This document shows, in pieces, positions 44,904 through 52,858 of a stretch of 64,000 nucleotides of DNA. How positions within the stretch are numbered: the first letter of the stretch is position 1; each line of letters starts with the position of its first letter. The translations under genes and the position numbers were made by a program. This DNA comes from Maricaulis sp036231565. Its GTDB lineage: Bacteria; Pseudomonadota; Alphaproteobacteria; Caulobacterales; Maricaulaceae. The stretch lies in contig JAZAHA010000019.1 in assembly GCA_036231565.1 (NCBI GenBank), positions 1 to 64,000 of the forward strand, given 5' to 3'. The notes below the pieces were generated by a model. The model had not been told where the DNA came from. It saw nothing but the letters and a program-made list of their open reading frames with translations, and made no database searches.

Positions 44904-46738
44904 GGCGTGGCGCCGGCCAGCGGTTCGGTCGCCGTGAGCAGCCAGTCGGCCACATCGCCGGAAACCAGCGGCAGCACGCGCTGGCGCACCATGGCGTGAT
45001 AGCTGTCCAGCCAGGCCAGCTCGTCGGCGGTGAGGAGATGCGTGTCGATCAGACCCTTGTGGATCGGTGCGACGGTCAGCGTCTCGAAGCCCAGCATCGG
45101 CCGTTCGCCGCCGGGGATATCGGCGGCCTCGGTGACGAATTGCAGGTTCTCGATACGGATGCCATAGCCGTCCGCCTTGTAGTAGCCCGGCTCGTTCGAG
45201 ACGATCATGCCCGGCTCCAGCGGAACGGTATTGGCGGCCTTGGATATCCGCTGCGGCCCTTCATGCACGCCCAGGAAACTGCCCACGCCATGGCCGGTGC
45301 CATGGTCATAGTCGAACCCGGCCTGCCACAGGGGCAGACGTGCCAGCACGTCCAGCTGGGTACCGGTCGTGCCCTTGGGGAAGCGCACCATGGACAGGGC
45401 GATATGGCCCTTCAGCACGCGCGTGAACTGGGTGCGCATCTCTGCCGTCGGCGCGCCGATCGGCACGGTGCGGGTGATATCCGTCGTGCCGTCGGGATAC
45501 TGGCCGCCACTGTCCACGAGGTAGAGCGTGCCTTCGGCGAGTTTCAGATTGGTCGCTTCGGACACGCGATAGTGTGCAAAGGCGCCATTGCCCTGGGCAC
45601 CGGAAATCGTGTCGAAGGAGAGGTCGCGCAGTTCGGGCAATTGCTTGCGGAAGCTTTCCAGCTTCTGGGCGGCCTCGATCTCGTCGACCTGGCCGGACTG
45701 GGCGAAGGTGTCCAGCCAGTGCAGGAATTGCACGATGGCGCCGCCATCGCGGATATGCGCCTGGCGGGCGCCCTCGATCTCGGCGGCATTCTTGCGCGCC
45801 TTGGGACGCATCACCGGATCTTCGGCCTGCTGCACTTCGGCGCCGCCGCCGCGCAGGCTTTCCAGCACCCAGGCCGAGGCCGTGGTCGGATCGACGCGCA
45901 CCGTCTTGCCCGTGTACTCCGCGAGGCCCGCGCCGAACTCGCTTTCCGGGCGCAGGGCGATCTCATTGCCCAGATGCGCGCGGGTTTCGTCGGTGATCTT
46001 CTCCGGGGCGACGAAGAAAGTGGCCGTGCCGTCCTTGTCGATGATCGCGGCCGACAGGGGCAGGGGCGAGCGCGACACGTCGCTGCCGCGCACATTGAAC
46101 AGCCAGGCGATCGAAGGCGGCGCCGTGATGACCGCCGCATCGGCGCCTTCCTTGCCGACAATCGCGCCGATCCGGGCGCGCTTGGAGCCGTGATCCTCGC
46201 CGGCATATTCGATCGGGTGCGGGATGACCGGGGTCATCGGCGGTTCCGGACGGTCGGTCCAGGCCCGGTCGACCGGGTTCTCGCTGACCGGAACCAGTGT
46301 CACACCGGCCCGGCCTGCGGCCACCTGCAGCCGGTGCAGCGCGGCGGGCGAGTGCAGGCGGGCGTCATAGCCGATCTTTTCGCCGGCCTTGCCATTATCC
46401 TCGATCCAGCCGGCCATGCCCTGCTCCACAAGGTCGGCGTATTCGAAAATCTCGCCATCGACCTGGTTCTTCACCTGCAGGGTATAGCGCCCGTCGACGA
46501 AGACCGCGGCGCGGTCCTTCATCACCAGGGCGGCGCCGGCGGAACCGGAAAACCCGGTCGCCCACAACAGGCGCTCATTGCAGTCGGGCAGGTACTCATT
46601 GTCGTACTCGTCCTCGTGCGGGATCAGGAAACCGTCCAGGCCGAGCTCGTCGAGGGCGGCGCGGATCTTCGGGACGTTCTCGCGACCATAGTGCGGGCCG
46701 CCTTTGACGTCGAAAGTCTGGGAAATCATCTGGGTCAT
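44900..46738 (-). CDS. Xaa-Pro aminopeptidase (aminopeptidase P, M24B)
   Basis: Metallopeptidase of 612 residues that removes an N-terminal residue before proline. Two creatinase-like N-terminal domains precede the pita-bread catalytic domain. Metal ligands are in YLVDSGGQYPDGTTDITRT (two aspartates), HGTGHGVGSFLGVHEGP (histidine), NEPGYY and IRIENLQ (glutamates). The three-domain length fits the long eukaryotic-like and alphaproteobacterial form. The ATG at 46738 (MTQMISQTF) begins homology; the frame extends to 46882. The 155-base divergent gap holds the start signals for a small gene. Confidence 0.93.
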   Translation of the reverse strand: MTQMISQTFDVKGGPHYGRENVPKIRAALDELGLDGFLIPHEDEYDNEYLPDCNERLLWATGFSGSAGAALVMKDRAAVFVDGRYTLQVKNQVDGEIFEYADLVEQGMAGWIEDNGKAGEKIGYDARLHSPAALHRLQVAAGRAGVTLVPVSENPVDRAWTDRPEPPMTPVIPHPIEYAGEDHGSKRARIGAIVGKEGADAAVITAPPSIAWLFNVRGSDVSRSPLPLSAAIIDKDGTATFFVAPEKITDETRAHLGNEIALRPESEFGAGLAEYTGKTVRVDPTTASAWVLESLRGGGAEVQQAEDPVMRPKARKNAAEIEGARQAHIRDGGAIVQFLHWLDTFAQSGQVDEIEAAQKLESFRKQLPELRDLSFDTISGAQGNGAFAHYRVSEATNLKLAEGTLYLVDSGGQYPDGTTDITRTVPIGAPTAEMRTQFTRVLKGHIALSMVRFPKGTTGTQLDVLARLPLWQAGFDYDHGTGHGVGSFLGVHEGPQRISKAANTVPLEPGMIVSNEPGYYKADGYGIRIENLQFVTEAADIPGGERPMLGFETLTVAPIHKGLIDTHLLTADELAWLDSYHAMVRQRVLPLVSGDVADWLLTATEPLAGATP

Positions 46739-46893
46739 GGCGCGGAAGGTATGCCTGCGCGCGAACGGGTTCAATCCTTGTCGCAGCGGGCTTTCCGCCC
46801 AGCCATGCGATTGTGCAGGGGCGAATTGCCGGGACGCAGATTGTGCGGCGCACAAACTCATGGGAAACGCCCCGTAAACCAAGGGAGTTTTCC

Positions 46894-47055
46894 ATGTTCT
46901 ACGGGATCGACGACTGGCGTCACATGAATGCCAACGCCATGATCAACCGCGCCCTCGACCGGTCGCGCGAGCGCGCCGGCGTGCGCACCCAGCCGCGCAC
47001 CACCGATGTCGACGCCTTCCTGGCCGGCGCCGGTCTCAGCGCAAAGCGGAAGTAA
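46894..47055 (+). CDS. Small basic protein of 53 residues, unknown
   Basis: Short gene with an AAGGGAG ribosome site 6 bases before its ATG, among the best seen in this window. The product (MFYGIDDWRHMNANAMINRA onward) has an arginine-rich middle (ALDRSRERAGVRTQPR), a short DVDAFLAGAGLSA stretch and a basic end. It has no membrane segment, signal or known motif. It is divergent from aminopeptidase P and convergent with prmA, and may bind nucleic acid or a partner protein. Confidence 0.6.
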   Translation: MFYGIDDWRHMNANAMINRALDRSRERAGVRTQPRTTDVDAFLAGAGLSAKRK

Positions 47056-47084
47056 AAGGCTTCCCCGCGCGAGCGGGGTGAGCC

Positions 47085-47942
47085 CTATTTGACCGCGATC
47101 AGGGTTTCCCAGCCCTCGATCGGCTCGCGGCGCTCGACGGCGAGGCCGGCATCCGTATAGGCCTCGCGCACGCGGGCTTCCTGTTCGGTCAGCAGGCCGG
47201 ACAGGATCACCTTGCCGCCCGGCGTCAGGGCCTCAGCGATACCGGGCGCCAGATCGACCAGCGGGCCGGCGAGGATATTGGCGAAGATCAGTTCGAACTG
47301 CCGGCCGGCGAGTTTGGGATGGTCGAGGCCTTCGGCGACGAAACAGTCGATCCCCGGCGTCGCATTCTTGGCGCAGTTCCCGGCGCTTTCCTCGACCGCT
47401 TCCGGGTCGATGTCAGAAGCCAGCACCTCGGCGTCCGGCAGCACTTTGGCCGCTGCGATGGCCAGCACGGCCGTGCCGCAGCCCAGATCGAACACGGTTG
47501 CCGGGCGCTCGCCGGCGTCCAGCATGTCCGAGAAGGCCATCAGACAGCCGCGCGTCGTGCCGTGATGGCCGGTGCCGAAAGCGGGGCCGGCCTCGATCTC
47601 GATACCGGTCTGGCCGGCCGCGACCGCATCGCGGTCATGGGCGCCGAACAGGGTGAAGCGTCCGGCCTCGACCGGTTTCAGCCCTTCCAGCGACAGGCGC
47701 ACCCAGTCCTCTTCCGGCATCGGGCCGAATTCCACCGGGATGGCCTCGCTGATGCCGCAGGCCTCGCGGAAGGCGTCGATATCGGGCATCGCCTCGAACA
47801 GCACGTCCAGTCGCGCTGCATTGCCCTCGTCGAACAGCGACCAGGAGAGGGCGGGCGCCGACGGTGCGGCGTCGAGACGTTCGACGGCATCGGCGAGGAT
47901 CGCGAAATCGGCATGCGCGACAAGGCGCCAGAGCGTGGACAT
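47085..47942 (-). CDS. prmA: Ribosomal protein L11 methyltransferase PrmA
   Basis: SAM methyltransferase of 285 residues that trimethylates L11. It has GPAFGTGHHGTTRGCL, motif I VFDLGCGTAVLAIAAAK, VLASDIDPEAVEESAGN and the catalytic-side motif FANILAGPL. AGGAG lies 9 bases before the ATG at 47942; the ATG at 47951 abuts that site and is unlikely. It lies downstream of ygfZ in the same direction with a 52-base gap. Confidence 0.92.
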   Translation of the reverse strand: MSTLWRLVAHADFAILADAVERLDAAPSAPALSWSLFDEGNAARLDVLFEAMPDIDAFREACGISEAIPVEFGPMPEEDWVRLSLEGLKPVEAGRFTLFGAHDRDAVAAGQTGIEIEAGPAFGTGHHGTTRGCLMAFSDMLDAGERPATVFDLGCGTAVLAIAAAKVLPDAEVLASDIDPEAVEESAGNCAKNATPGIDCFVAEGLDHPKLAGRQFELIFANILAGPLVDLAPGIAEALTPGGKVILSGLLTEQEARVREAYTDAGLAVERREPIEGWETLIAVK

Positions 47943-47994
47943 GGGCGGCATCTCCTGAAACTGGCGCGGGTGATGGACGTTCAGGGCCGCAAAA

Positions 47995-48828
47995 TCAAGC
48001 GGGGCCGACCGGCTGTGGCGGCACGGGCGGCAAAAGCGTCTCGTCGATGGTCAGATGCACCTGCTGGCCGTCGGCCTCGGCATGGCGGTCGACTTCGCCC
48101 AGCTTGTCGATCCGCGCCAGCACGATCGCCGTGTGTCCGGCCGACGAGCTGATCGCGCCGATCTTGGCGGTGCCCGCCATCACGGCGGTGCCGCGCGGCG
48201 GCGCTTCGCCCGCGAAGACCGCCGGGATGGAGCGCTTGCGGATCGTGCCGCGGCGCTTCATGCGCGAGACGACTTCCTGGCCGATGAAGCAGCCCTTCTT
48301 CCAGCCCACCCCGCCATAGACGTCCAGATTGACGTCGGTGGGGAAGACTTCCGCCTCGCCGTAATCGCGGCCGAAGGCGGGCACGCCGGCCTCGAACTCA
48401 TAGGCGTCCAGCGGCTTGTCCTCGCCGGCCTCCAGGGTGCGGGCGATGCCGCGATGGATACGGCCGCCCAGGCGCGGATCGGGGGCCGAACCGGGGAAGG
48501 CGGCCGTCGCCCATACCGCGGCGAGATCCGTGTTCATGACGATCTCGGCCTTGGCCCGCAGCTTGAACAGGGTGAGGCGTTTCGCCAGCCCTTCGGCAGA
48601 GGCCTCCGGCACGTCCAGCCAGACCGTGTTGGCCTCGGCGAAAATCATGAAGTCCGTCAGGATCTTGCCCTGAGGCGTCAAGAGCGCGCCGGGCCGGCAT
48701 TCGCCGGGCTCCAGGCCGGTGACATCGGCCGTGATAACCCGCTGCAGGAAGCTGCGGGCCTCGTCTCCGGCGACGGAGATCACGGTGCGGCCGGGCAGGC
48801 GGCGGGGCGGTGTGTCGGGCAGGGTCAT
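47995..48828 (-). CDS. ygfZ: Folate-binding protein YgfZ (Fe-S cluster repair/assembly)
   Basis: Protein of 277 residues in the GcvT-like COG0354 family, which uses folate to help maintain some iron-sulfur enzymes. The diagnostic motif KGCFIGQEVVSRM (cysteine in KGCxxGQE) is present, with TPQGKILTDFMIF earlier. The ATG at 48828 (MTLPDTPPRRL) is chosen over the frame start at 48864. It is divergent from the glycosyltransferase gene. Confidence 0.93.
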   Translation of the reverse strand: MTLPDTPPRRLPGRTVISVAGDEARSFLQRVITADVTGLEPGECRPGALLTPQGKILTDFMIFAEANTVWLDVPEASAEGLAKRLTLFKLRAKAEIVMNTDLAAVWATAAFPGSAPDPRLGGRIHRGIARTLEAGEDKPLDAYEFEAGVPAFGRDYGEAEVFPTDVNLDVYGGVGWKKGCFIGQEVVSRMKRRGTIRKRSIPAVFAGEAPPRGTAVMAGTAKIGAISSSAGHTAIVLARIDKLGEVDRHAEADGQQVHLTIDETLLPPVPPQPVGPA

Positions 48829-48892
48829 GCAATGGCATATGGCATTGTGTTCGCGTCTGGCCAAGACCTGCCATGCGCGCTATTGCGGCGGC

Positions 48893-49849
48893 ATGGAACG
48901 CGTCCTTTTCATCACCTCGACCCGGATCGGTGACGCCATCATCAATTCCGGGGTGCTGAACCATCTCGTCGAAACGCGTCCGGATGCCCGTTTCACCATT
49001 GCCTGCGGCCCCCTGGCGGCCTCGCTGTTTGCCGCCGTGCCGCGGCTGGAGCAGATCATCGTCATGGCCAAGAAGCCGGCCGGCGGCCACTGGTTCGACC
49101 TGTGGCGCCAGACGGTGGGAACTGAGTGGGATCTGGTCGTGGACCTGCGCTGTTCGGCGACGGCCTGGCTGCTGCGCGCGCGCGAGCGCCGCATCCTGCG
49201 CCAGGCGGACAAGCCGGTGCACAAGGTGATCGAGGCGGCCAGCGTGCTCGGCCTCGAAGACACACCGCCCGATCCGGGACTGTGGCTGTCGGAGGCCGAC
49301 CGGGCCGCGGCGCTGGAGCATATGCCCGAAGGCCCCGACTATCTGGCGATCTGCCCGTCGGCCTCGTGGATCTTCAAGGTCTGGCCGGCGGAGAAATTCG
49401 CCGAATTCATCCTGCGCTTCACCGGGCCGGACGGCGTCATGCCCGGCGCGCGCGTGGTGATACTGGGCGGACCGCACGATGCCGCCTATGCCCAGCCGAT
49501 CTATGACGCCCTGCCGGAATTCGACTTTATCGACCTTCTGGGCCTGGGCCTGCCGGAAACCGCCGCCTGCCTGGCGCGGGCGCGCCTCTATGTCGGCAAT
49601 GACAGCGGGCTGATGCACATGTCCGCCGCGATGGGCACGCCGACGCTGGGCCTGTTCGGCCCGTCCGACGACCGCTGCTATGCGCCCTGGGGCGATCATT
49701 GCGAGGCGGTGCGCGGCCCGGCCACATTCGACGAGATCGACCGCGCCCATGGCGACCGGCGCAAACACCCGGAAAGCCTGCTCGCGGACCTCGCCGTCGA
49801 TACGGTATATGATGCAGCCCGAAGCCTGTTCGAAAGGACCAAGCCATGA
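48893..49849 (+). CDS. Glycosyltransferase family 9 protein (heptosyltransferase-like)
   Basis: Protein of 318 residues in GT9, the family of ADP-heptose:LPS heptosyltransferases. The N-terminus RVLFITSTRIGDAIINSGVL, the acceptor motif FKVWPAEKFAEF, and the sugar-nucleotide site GNDSGLMHMSAAMGTPTLGL are typical. It probably adds a sugar to lipopolysaccharide core or related glycan, but the exact donor is not clear. Its stop overlaps the following gene by 4 bases. Confidence 0.85.
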   Translation: MERVLFITSTRIGDAIINSGVLNHLVETRPDARFTIACGPLAASLFAAVPRLEQIIVMAKKPAGGHWFDLWRQTVGTEWDLVVDLRCSATAWLLRARERRILRQADKPVHKVIEAASVLGLEDTPPDPGLWLSEADRAAALEHMPEGPDYLAICPSASWIFKVWPAEKFAEFILRFTGPDGVMPGARVVILGGPHDAAYAQPIYDALPEFDFIDLLGLGLPETAACLARARLYVGNDSGLMHMSAAMGTPTLGLFGPSDDRCYAPWGDHCEAVRGPATFDEIDRAHGDRRKHPESLLADLAVDTVYDAARSLFERTKP

Positions 49850-51186
49850 GCCGGACATTCGACCTGATCCTGAAGGGCGGCGATGTCGTCAATCACAATG
49901 GACGCGGCGTCGCCGATATCGGCGTGATCGACGGCAAGACGGTGGAGATCGGCGATCTCTCGCAAGCCTCGGCGGCCGAGACGATCGACTGCACCGGCCT
50001 TCTCGTCGTGCCCGGCGTGATCGACACCCAGGTGCATTTCCGCGAACCGGGCATGGAGTGGAAGGAAGACCTGCAAACCGGCTCGCTCGCTGCTGTGATG
50101 GGCGGTGTGACGGCGGTATTCGAAATGCCGAACACCGAACCGACCACCACCTCGCCGGACATGCACCTGGACAAGCTGGCCCGCGCGAAAAACCGCATGC
50201 ACTGCGATCACGCCTTTTATGCCGGGGCGACGTCGGAGAATTCCGGTGTCCTGCCCGAGATGGAGCGCATGGTCGGCTGTTGCGGCGTGAAGGTCTTCAT
50301 GGGCGCGTCCACCGGTTCGCTGCTGGTGAAGGATGATGAAGGCGTCGAGCGCGTGCTGAACGCGATTTCGCGCCGCGCCGCCTTCCACTCCGAGGACGAA
50401 TACCGGCTGGAAGAGCGCCGCAGCCTGGCGGTCGAGGGCGACTGGACGAGCCACCCGGTGGTGCGCGATGCCGAGGCGGCCATCCGCTCGACCAAGCGGC
50501 TGGTGCGCCTGGCTCGCAAGACCGGCAAGCGCATCCACGTGCTGCACGTCTCGACGGCCGAGGAGATGGACTTCCTGGCCGCTCACCGCGACGTCGCCTC
50601 GGTGGAAGCCACGCCCCAGCACCTCACCCTGGAAGGCCCGGAGATCTACGAGCGTATCAAGGCGCGTGCCCAGATGAACCCGCCCGTGCGCGACGCCCAT
50701 CATCGCGCCGGCCTGTGGCGCGGCCTGCAGCGCGGCATTGTCGATGTGATCGGCTCGGACCACGCCCCGCACACGCTGGAGGAAAAGGCCAAGCCCTATC
50801 CGGCCAGCCCGTCCGGCATGCCCGGTGTGCAGACCCTGGTCCCGATCATGCTGGACCACGTCAATGCCGGCCGGCTGACGATCGAACGCTTCGTCGACCT
50901 CACCTCGCACGGCGCCCAGCGCATTTTCGGCATTGCCGGCAAGGGCCGCATGGCCGCCGGCTGGGATGCCGACTTCACCCTGATCGACATGAAGCGCTCG
51001 GTGGAGATCACCGATGACTGGTCGGCCTCCAAGTCCGGCTGGACGCCCTTCGCCGGCATGACCGTCACCGGCTGGCCCGTCGGTACGATCGTGCGCGGCA
51101 AGAGCGTCATGCGCGACGGCGAACTCGTCACCGAAGGCGCCGGCGAACCTGTCATCTTCCAGGAAGCACTGCCGAAACGGGCGTAG
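49846..51186 (+). CDS. pyrC: Dihydroorotase (class I-like amidohydrolase)
   Basis: Amidohydrolase of 446 residues that closes carbamoyl-aspartate to dihydroorotate in pyrimidine synthesis. It has HFREPG (64-69), GVKVFMGASTGSL with the lysine usually carbamylated, EDEYRLE, VLHVST and IGSDHAPHTLEEK. The usual HxH metal pair is Q62-V-H64 here. No other pyrimidine gene is adjacent, so a related hydantoinase or allantoinase activity remains possible. It is coupled to the glycosyltransferase by ATGA. Confidence 0.85.
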   Translation: MSRTFDLILKGGDVVNHNGRGVADIGVIDGKTVEIGDLSQASAAETIDCTGLLVVPGVIDTQVHFREPGMEWKEDLQTGSLAAVMGGVTAVFEMPNTEPTTTSPDMHLDKLARAKNRMHCDHAFYAGATSENSGVLPEMERMVGCCGVKVFMGASTGSLLVKDDEGVERVLNAISRRAAFHSEDEYRLEERRSLAVEGDWTSHPVVRDAEAAIRSTKRLVRLARKTGKRIHVLHVSTAEEMDFLAAHRDVASVEATPQHLTLEGPEIYERIKARAQMNPPVRDAHHRAGLWRGLQRGIVDVIGSDHAPHTLEEKAKPYPASPSGMPGVQTLVPIMLDHVNAGRLTIERFVDLTSHGAQRIFGIAGKGRMAAGWDADFTLIDMKRSVEITDDWSASKSGWTPFAGMTVTGWPVGTIVRGKSVMRDGELVTEGAGEPVIFQEALPKRA

Positions 51187-51202
51187 GGCGCCGACCGTGG
51201 GT

Positions 51203-51361
51203 CCTTCCCCTTGATGGGGAAGGTGGGCCAGCGCGCAGCGCTGGGTCGGAAGGGGTGAAACGCGCAGCGTGCAAAACAAGGCTGGTGAAAACCGCAGCAC
51301 CTCGCCATCACCCACTCCACCATGGCTTCGCCATGGTCCCCCTCGCCCATCGAGGGCGAGG
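51203..51361 (+). repeat. Structured intergenic repeat, copy A
   Basis: Hairpins in order are CCTTCCCC-ttgat-GGGGAAGG (51203-51223), CCAGCGC-gca-GCGCTGG (51228-51244), ACCATGGC-ttc-GCCATGGT (near 51318-51337) and CCTCGCCC-atcga-GGGCGAGG (51341-51361). A variable stretch lies between the second and third. A further ATCCTTCCC/GGGAAGGAT hairpin follows at 51387-51411. It starts 17 bases after the pyrC stop. Confidence 0.88.
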
Positions 51362-51439
51362 ACCTTCGAGCCTGGCCCTGACGTATATCCTTCCCCATCA
51401 GCGGGAAGGATGTGATATGGCCCCTGACGGCATGACAAT

Positions 51440-51847
51440 ATGAAAGACAGAGCTGTGACCACGACCATCATGACGGCCATCGCGCCGGGCGAGCTGATCG
51501 ACAAGATCACCATTCTGCGCATCAAGTCCGAGCGCATCACCGACGAGGCGAAGCTGAAGAATGTCCGCACCGAGCTGGACATCCTGCAGAAGACCCAGGC
51601 CGCAGAAGTGCCGCAGAGCGACGAGATGGTGCGCCTGGAAGATGCGCTGAAGACCGTCAACGAGGCGCTGTGGGAGATCGAGGACGATATCCGCGACTGC
51701 GAGCGCAAGGGCGATTTCGGCGAGGAATTCATCCGTCTGGCCCGCGCCGTCTATGTCACCAATGACAAGCGCGCAGCGTTGAAGAAGGAGATCAATCTCC
51801 TCCTGGGTTCGACCATCGTGGAAGAAAAATCCTACGCCGAGTATTGA
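51440..51847 (+). CDS. DUF6165 family protein
   Basis: Small protein of 135 residues, mostly helical, opening IAPGELIDKITILRIKSERI and ending GSTIVEEKSYAEY, which fits the uncharacterised DUF6165 family. No signal, membrane segment or catalytic motif is seen; long charged helices suggest a coiled coil. The start is uncertain: ATG at 51440, GTG at 51455 or ATG at 51470, none with a strong ribosome site. It is followed 62 bases later by a HAD-like gene in the same direction. DUF6165 members are often near sugar or glycan genes, which is only suggestive here. Confidence 0.8.
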   Translation: MKDRAVTTTIMTAIAPGELIDKITILRIKSERITDEAKLKNVRTELDILQKTQAAEVPQSDEMVRLEDALKTVNEALWEIEDDIRDCERKGDFGEEFIRLARAVYVTNDKRAALKKEINLLLGSTIVEEKSYAEY

Positions 51848-51909
51848 ACCGGGCGCGGCGGCCCGCTATGCGGCGCTGAACACACAGCGCGACAGCAAGG
51901 ATATCCAGC

Positions 51910-52671
51910 GTGGATCGCCAGAGTTTCTACTTCTTCGACATTGACGAGAACATTCTCCACCTGCCGACCCGGATCCATCTTCTCAACACGATGACCGGCG
52001 AAGAGCAGGCGATGCGTCAGCACGAGTATGAGGATATCAAGGCCTATCTCGGCGTGCCGGGCCTGTGGGAGGACTGGGCCGATCCGCCGGCGCGCGCCTA
52101 TCGCGAGTTTGCCGACGGCAAGGACCGCAATGGCGAGGAATACCTGCTGCGCGATGTGCGCCGGGCGCTCGATACCGCCAGCTGGCGCGGCCCGTCCTGG
52201 GAGATCTTCAAATATGCCGTGCTCAAGCGCCGCCCGGTGGCGATCATCACGGCACGCCAGCATTCCCGCGAGATCATCCGCGAGGGGCTGAAACTCCTGG
52301 TCGAACACGGCCATCTGCCCGAAGAGCCGAACTATCTGGCGATCTATCCCTGCTCCAATCCGGAAATCCGCGACGAGCTGGGTCCGCACCTCACCACGGC
52401 CGGCCTGAAGCGCCGCGCCATCCGGCAATGCGTCGAGATGGGGCTGGAACAGTATGGCCGTCAGCTGCCGCACTCTTTCGGCATGTCGGACGACGATCTG
52501 AAGAATGTCGACCTGATCACCTCGGCCATGCTCGAAAGCAAGCTGGACCATCCCGACAAGCGCTTCTTCGTCATCTCCACCAATCGCCGCCGCCACGTAA
52601 AAATGGAAATCCTCCCCCCGCACAAGGACGAGGAAAAACTCCGCGCCGCCGAGGATGCGTATTACGGGTAG
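51910..52671 (+). CDS. HAD-like hydrolase, substrate unknown
   Basis: Protein of 253 residues with HAD motif I FFDIDENI (D10 and D12) and a likely motif II threonine in AIITAR. This suggests a phosphatase or phosphotransferase of the haloacid dehalogenase superfamily. Helical insertions (residues 30-90 and 120-200) form an unusual cap. A later acidic motif FGMSDDDLKNVD could bind magnesium. The start is GTG at 51910. It stands between the DUF6165 gene and a structured repeat 6 bases after its stop. Confidence 0.75.
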   Translation: MDRQSFYFFDIDENILHLPTRIHLLNTMTGEEQAMRQHEYEDIKAYLGVPGLWEDWADPPARAYREFADGKDRNGEEYLLRDVRRALDTASWRGPSWEIFKYAVLKRRPVAIITARQHSREIIREGLKLLVEHGHLPEEPNYLAIYPCSNPEIRDELGPHLTTAGLKRRAIRQCVEMGLEQYGRQLPHSFGMSDDDLKNVDLITSAMLESKLDHPDKRFFVISTNRRRHVKMEILPPHKDEEKLRAAEDAYYG

Positions 52672-52676
52672 TTGTT

Positions 52677-52850
52677 CTTCCCCAACGTGAGTTGGGGAAG
52701 TGGGCCGATGCGCAGCATCGGGTCGAAGGGGCCTCCGGAGCCATAGGCGAAGGAGGAAGAGCGGCGACGCCTGATGCAGGCGTTCCGCCGCGCTATCGCG
52801 CGGCGCCCCTCCACCGCTTCGCGGTCCCCCTCCCCATTTTCATGGGGAGG
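52677..52850 (+). repeat. Structured intergenic repeat, copy C
   Basis: It has the same layout as copy A with changed stems: CTTCCCCAAC-gtga-GTTGGGGAAG (52677-52700), CCGATGC-gca-GCATCGG (52705-52721), ACCGC-ttc-GCGGT (52813-52825) and CCTCCCCAT-tttc-ATGGGGAGG (52829-52850). Short flanks TGGG and GTCG and the GCA loop match copy A. It fills the gap between convergent genes. Confidence 0.88.
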
Positions 52851-52858
52851 AAAGATCG

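Noticed and set aside
46739..46882. N-terminal extension of aminopeptidase P
   Set aside because: Non-homologous residues, and it would cover the start region of the divergent small gene.
51387..51411. ATCCTTCCC/GGGAAGGAT hairpin as a terminator for pyrC
   Set aside because: No T-run follows, and it looks like a partial copy of the repeat family rather than a terminator.
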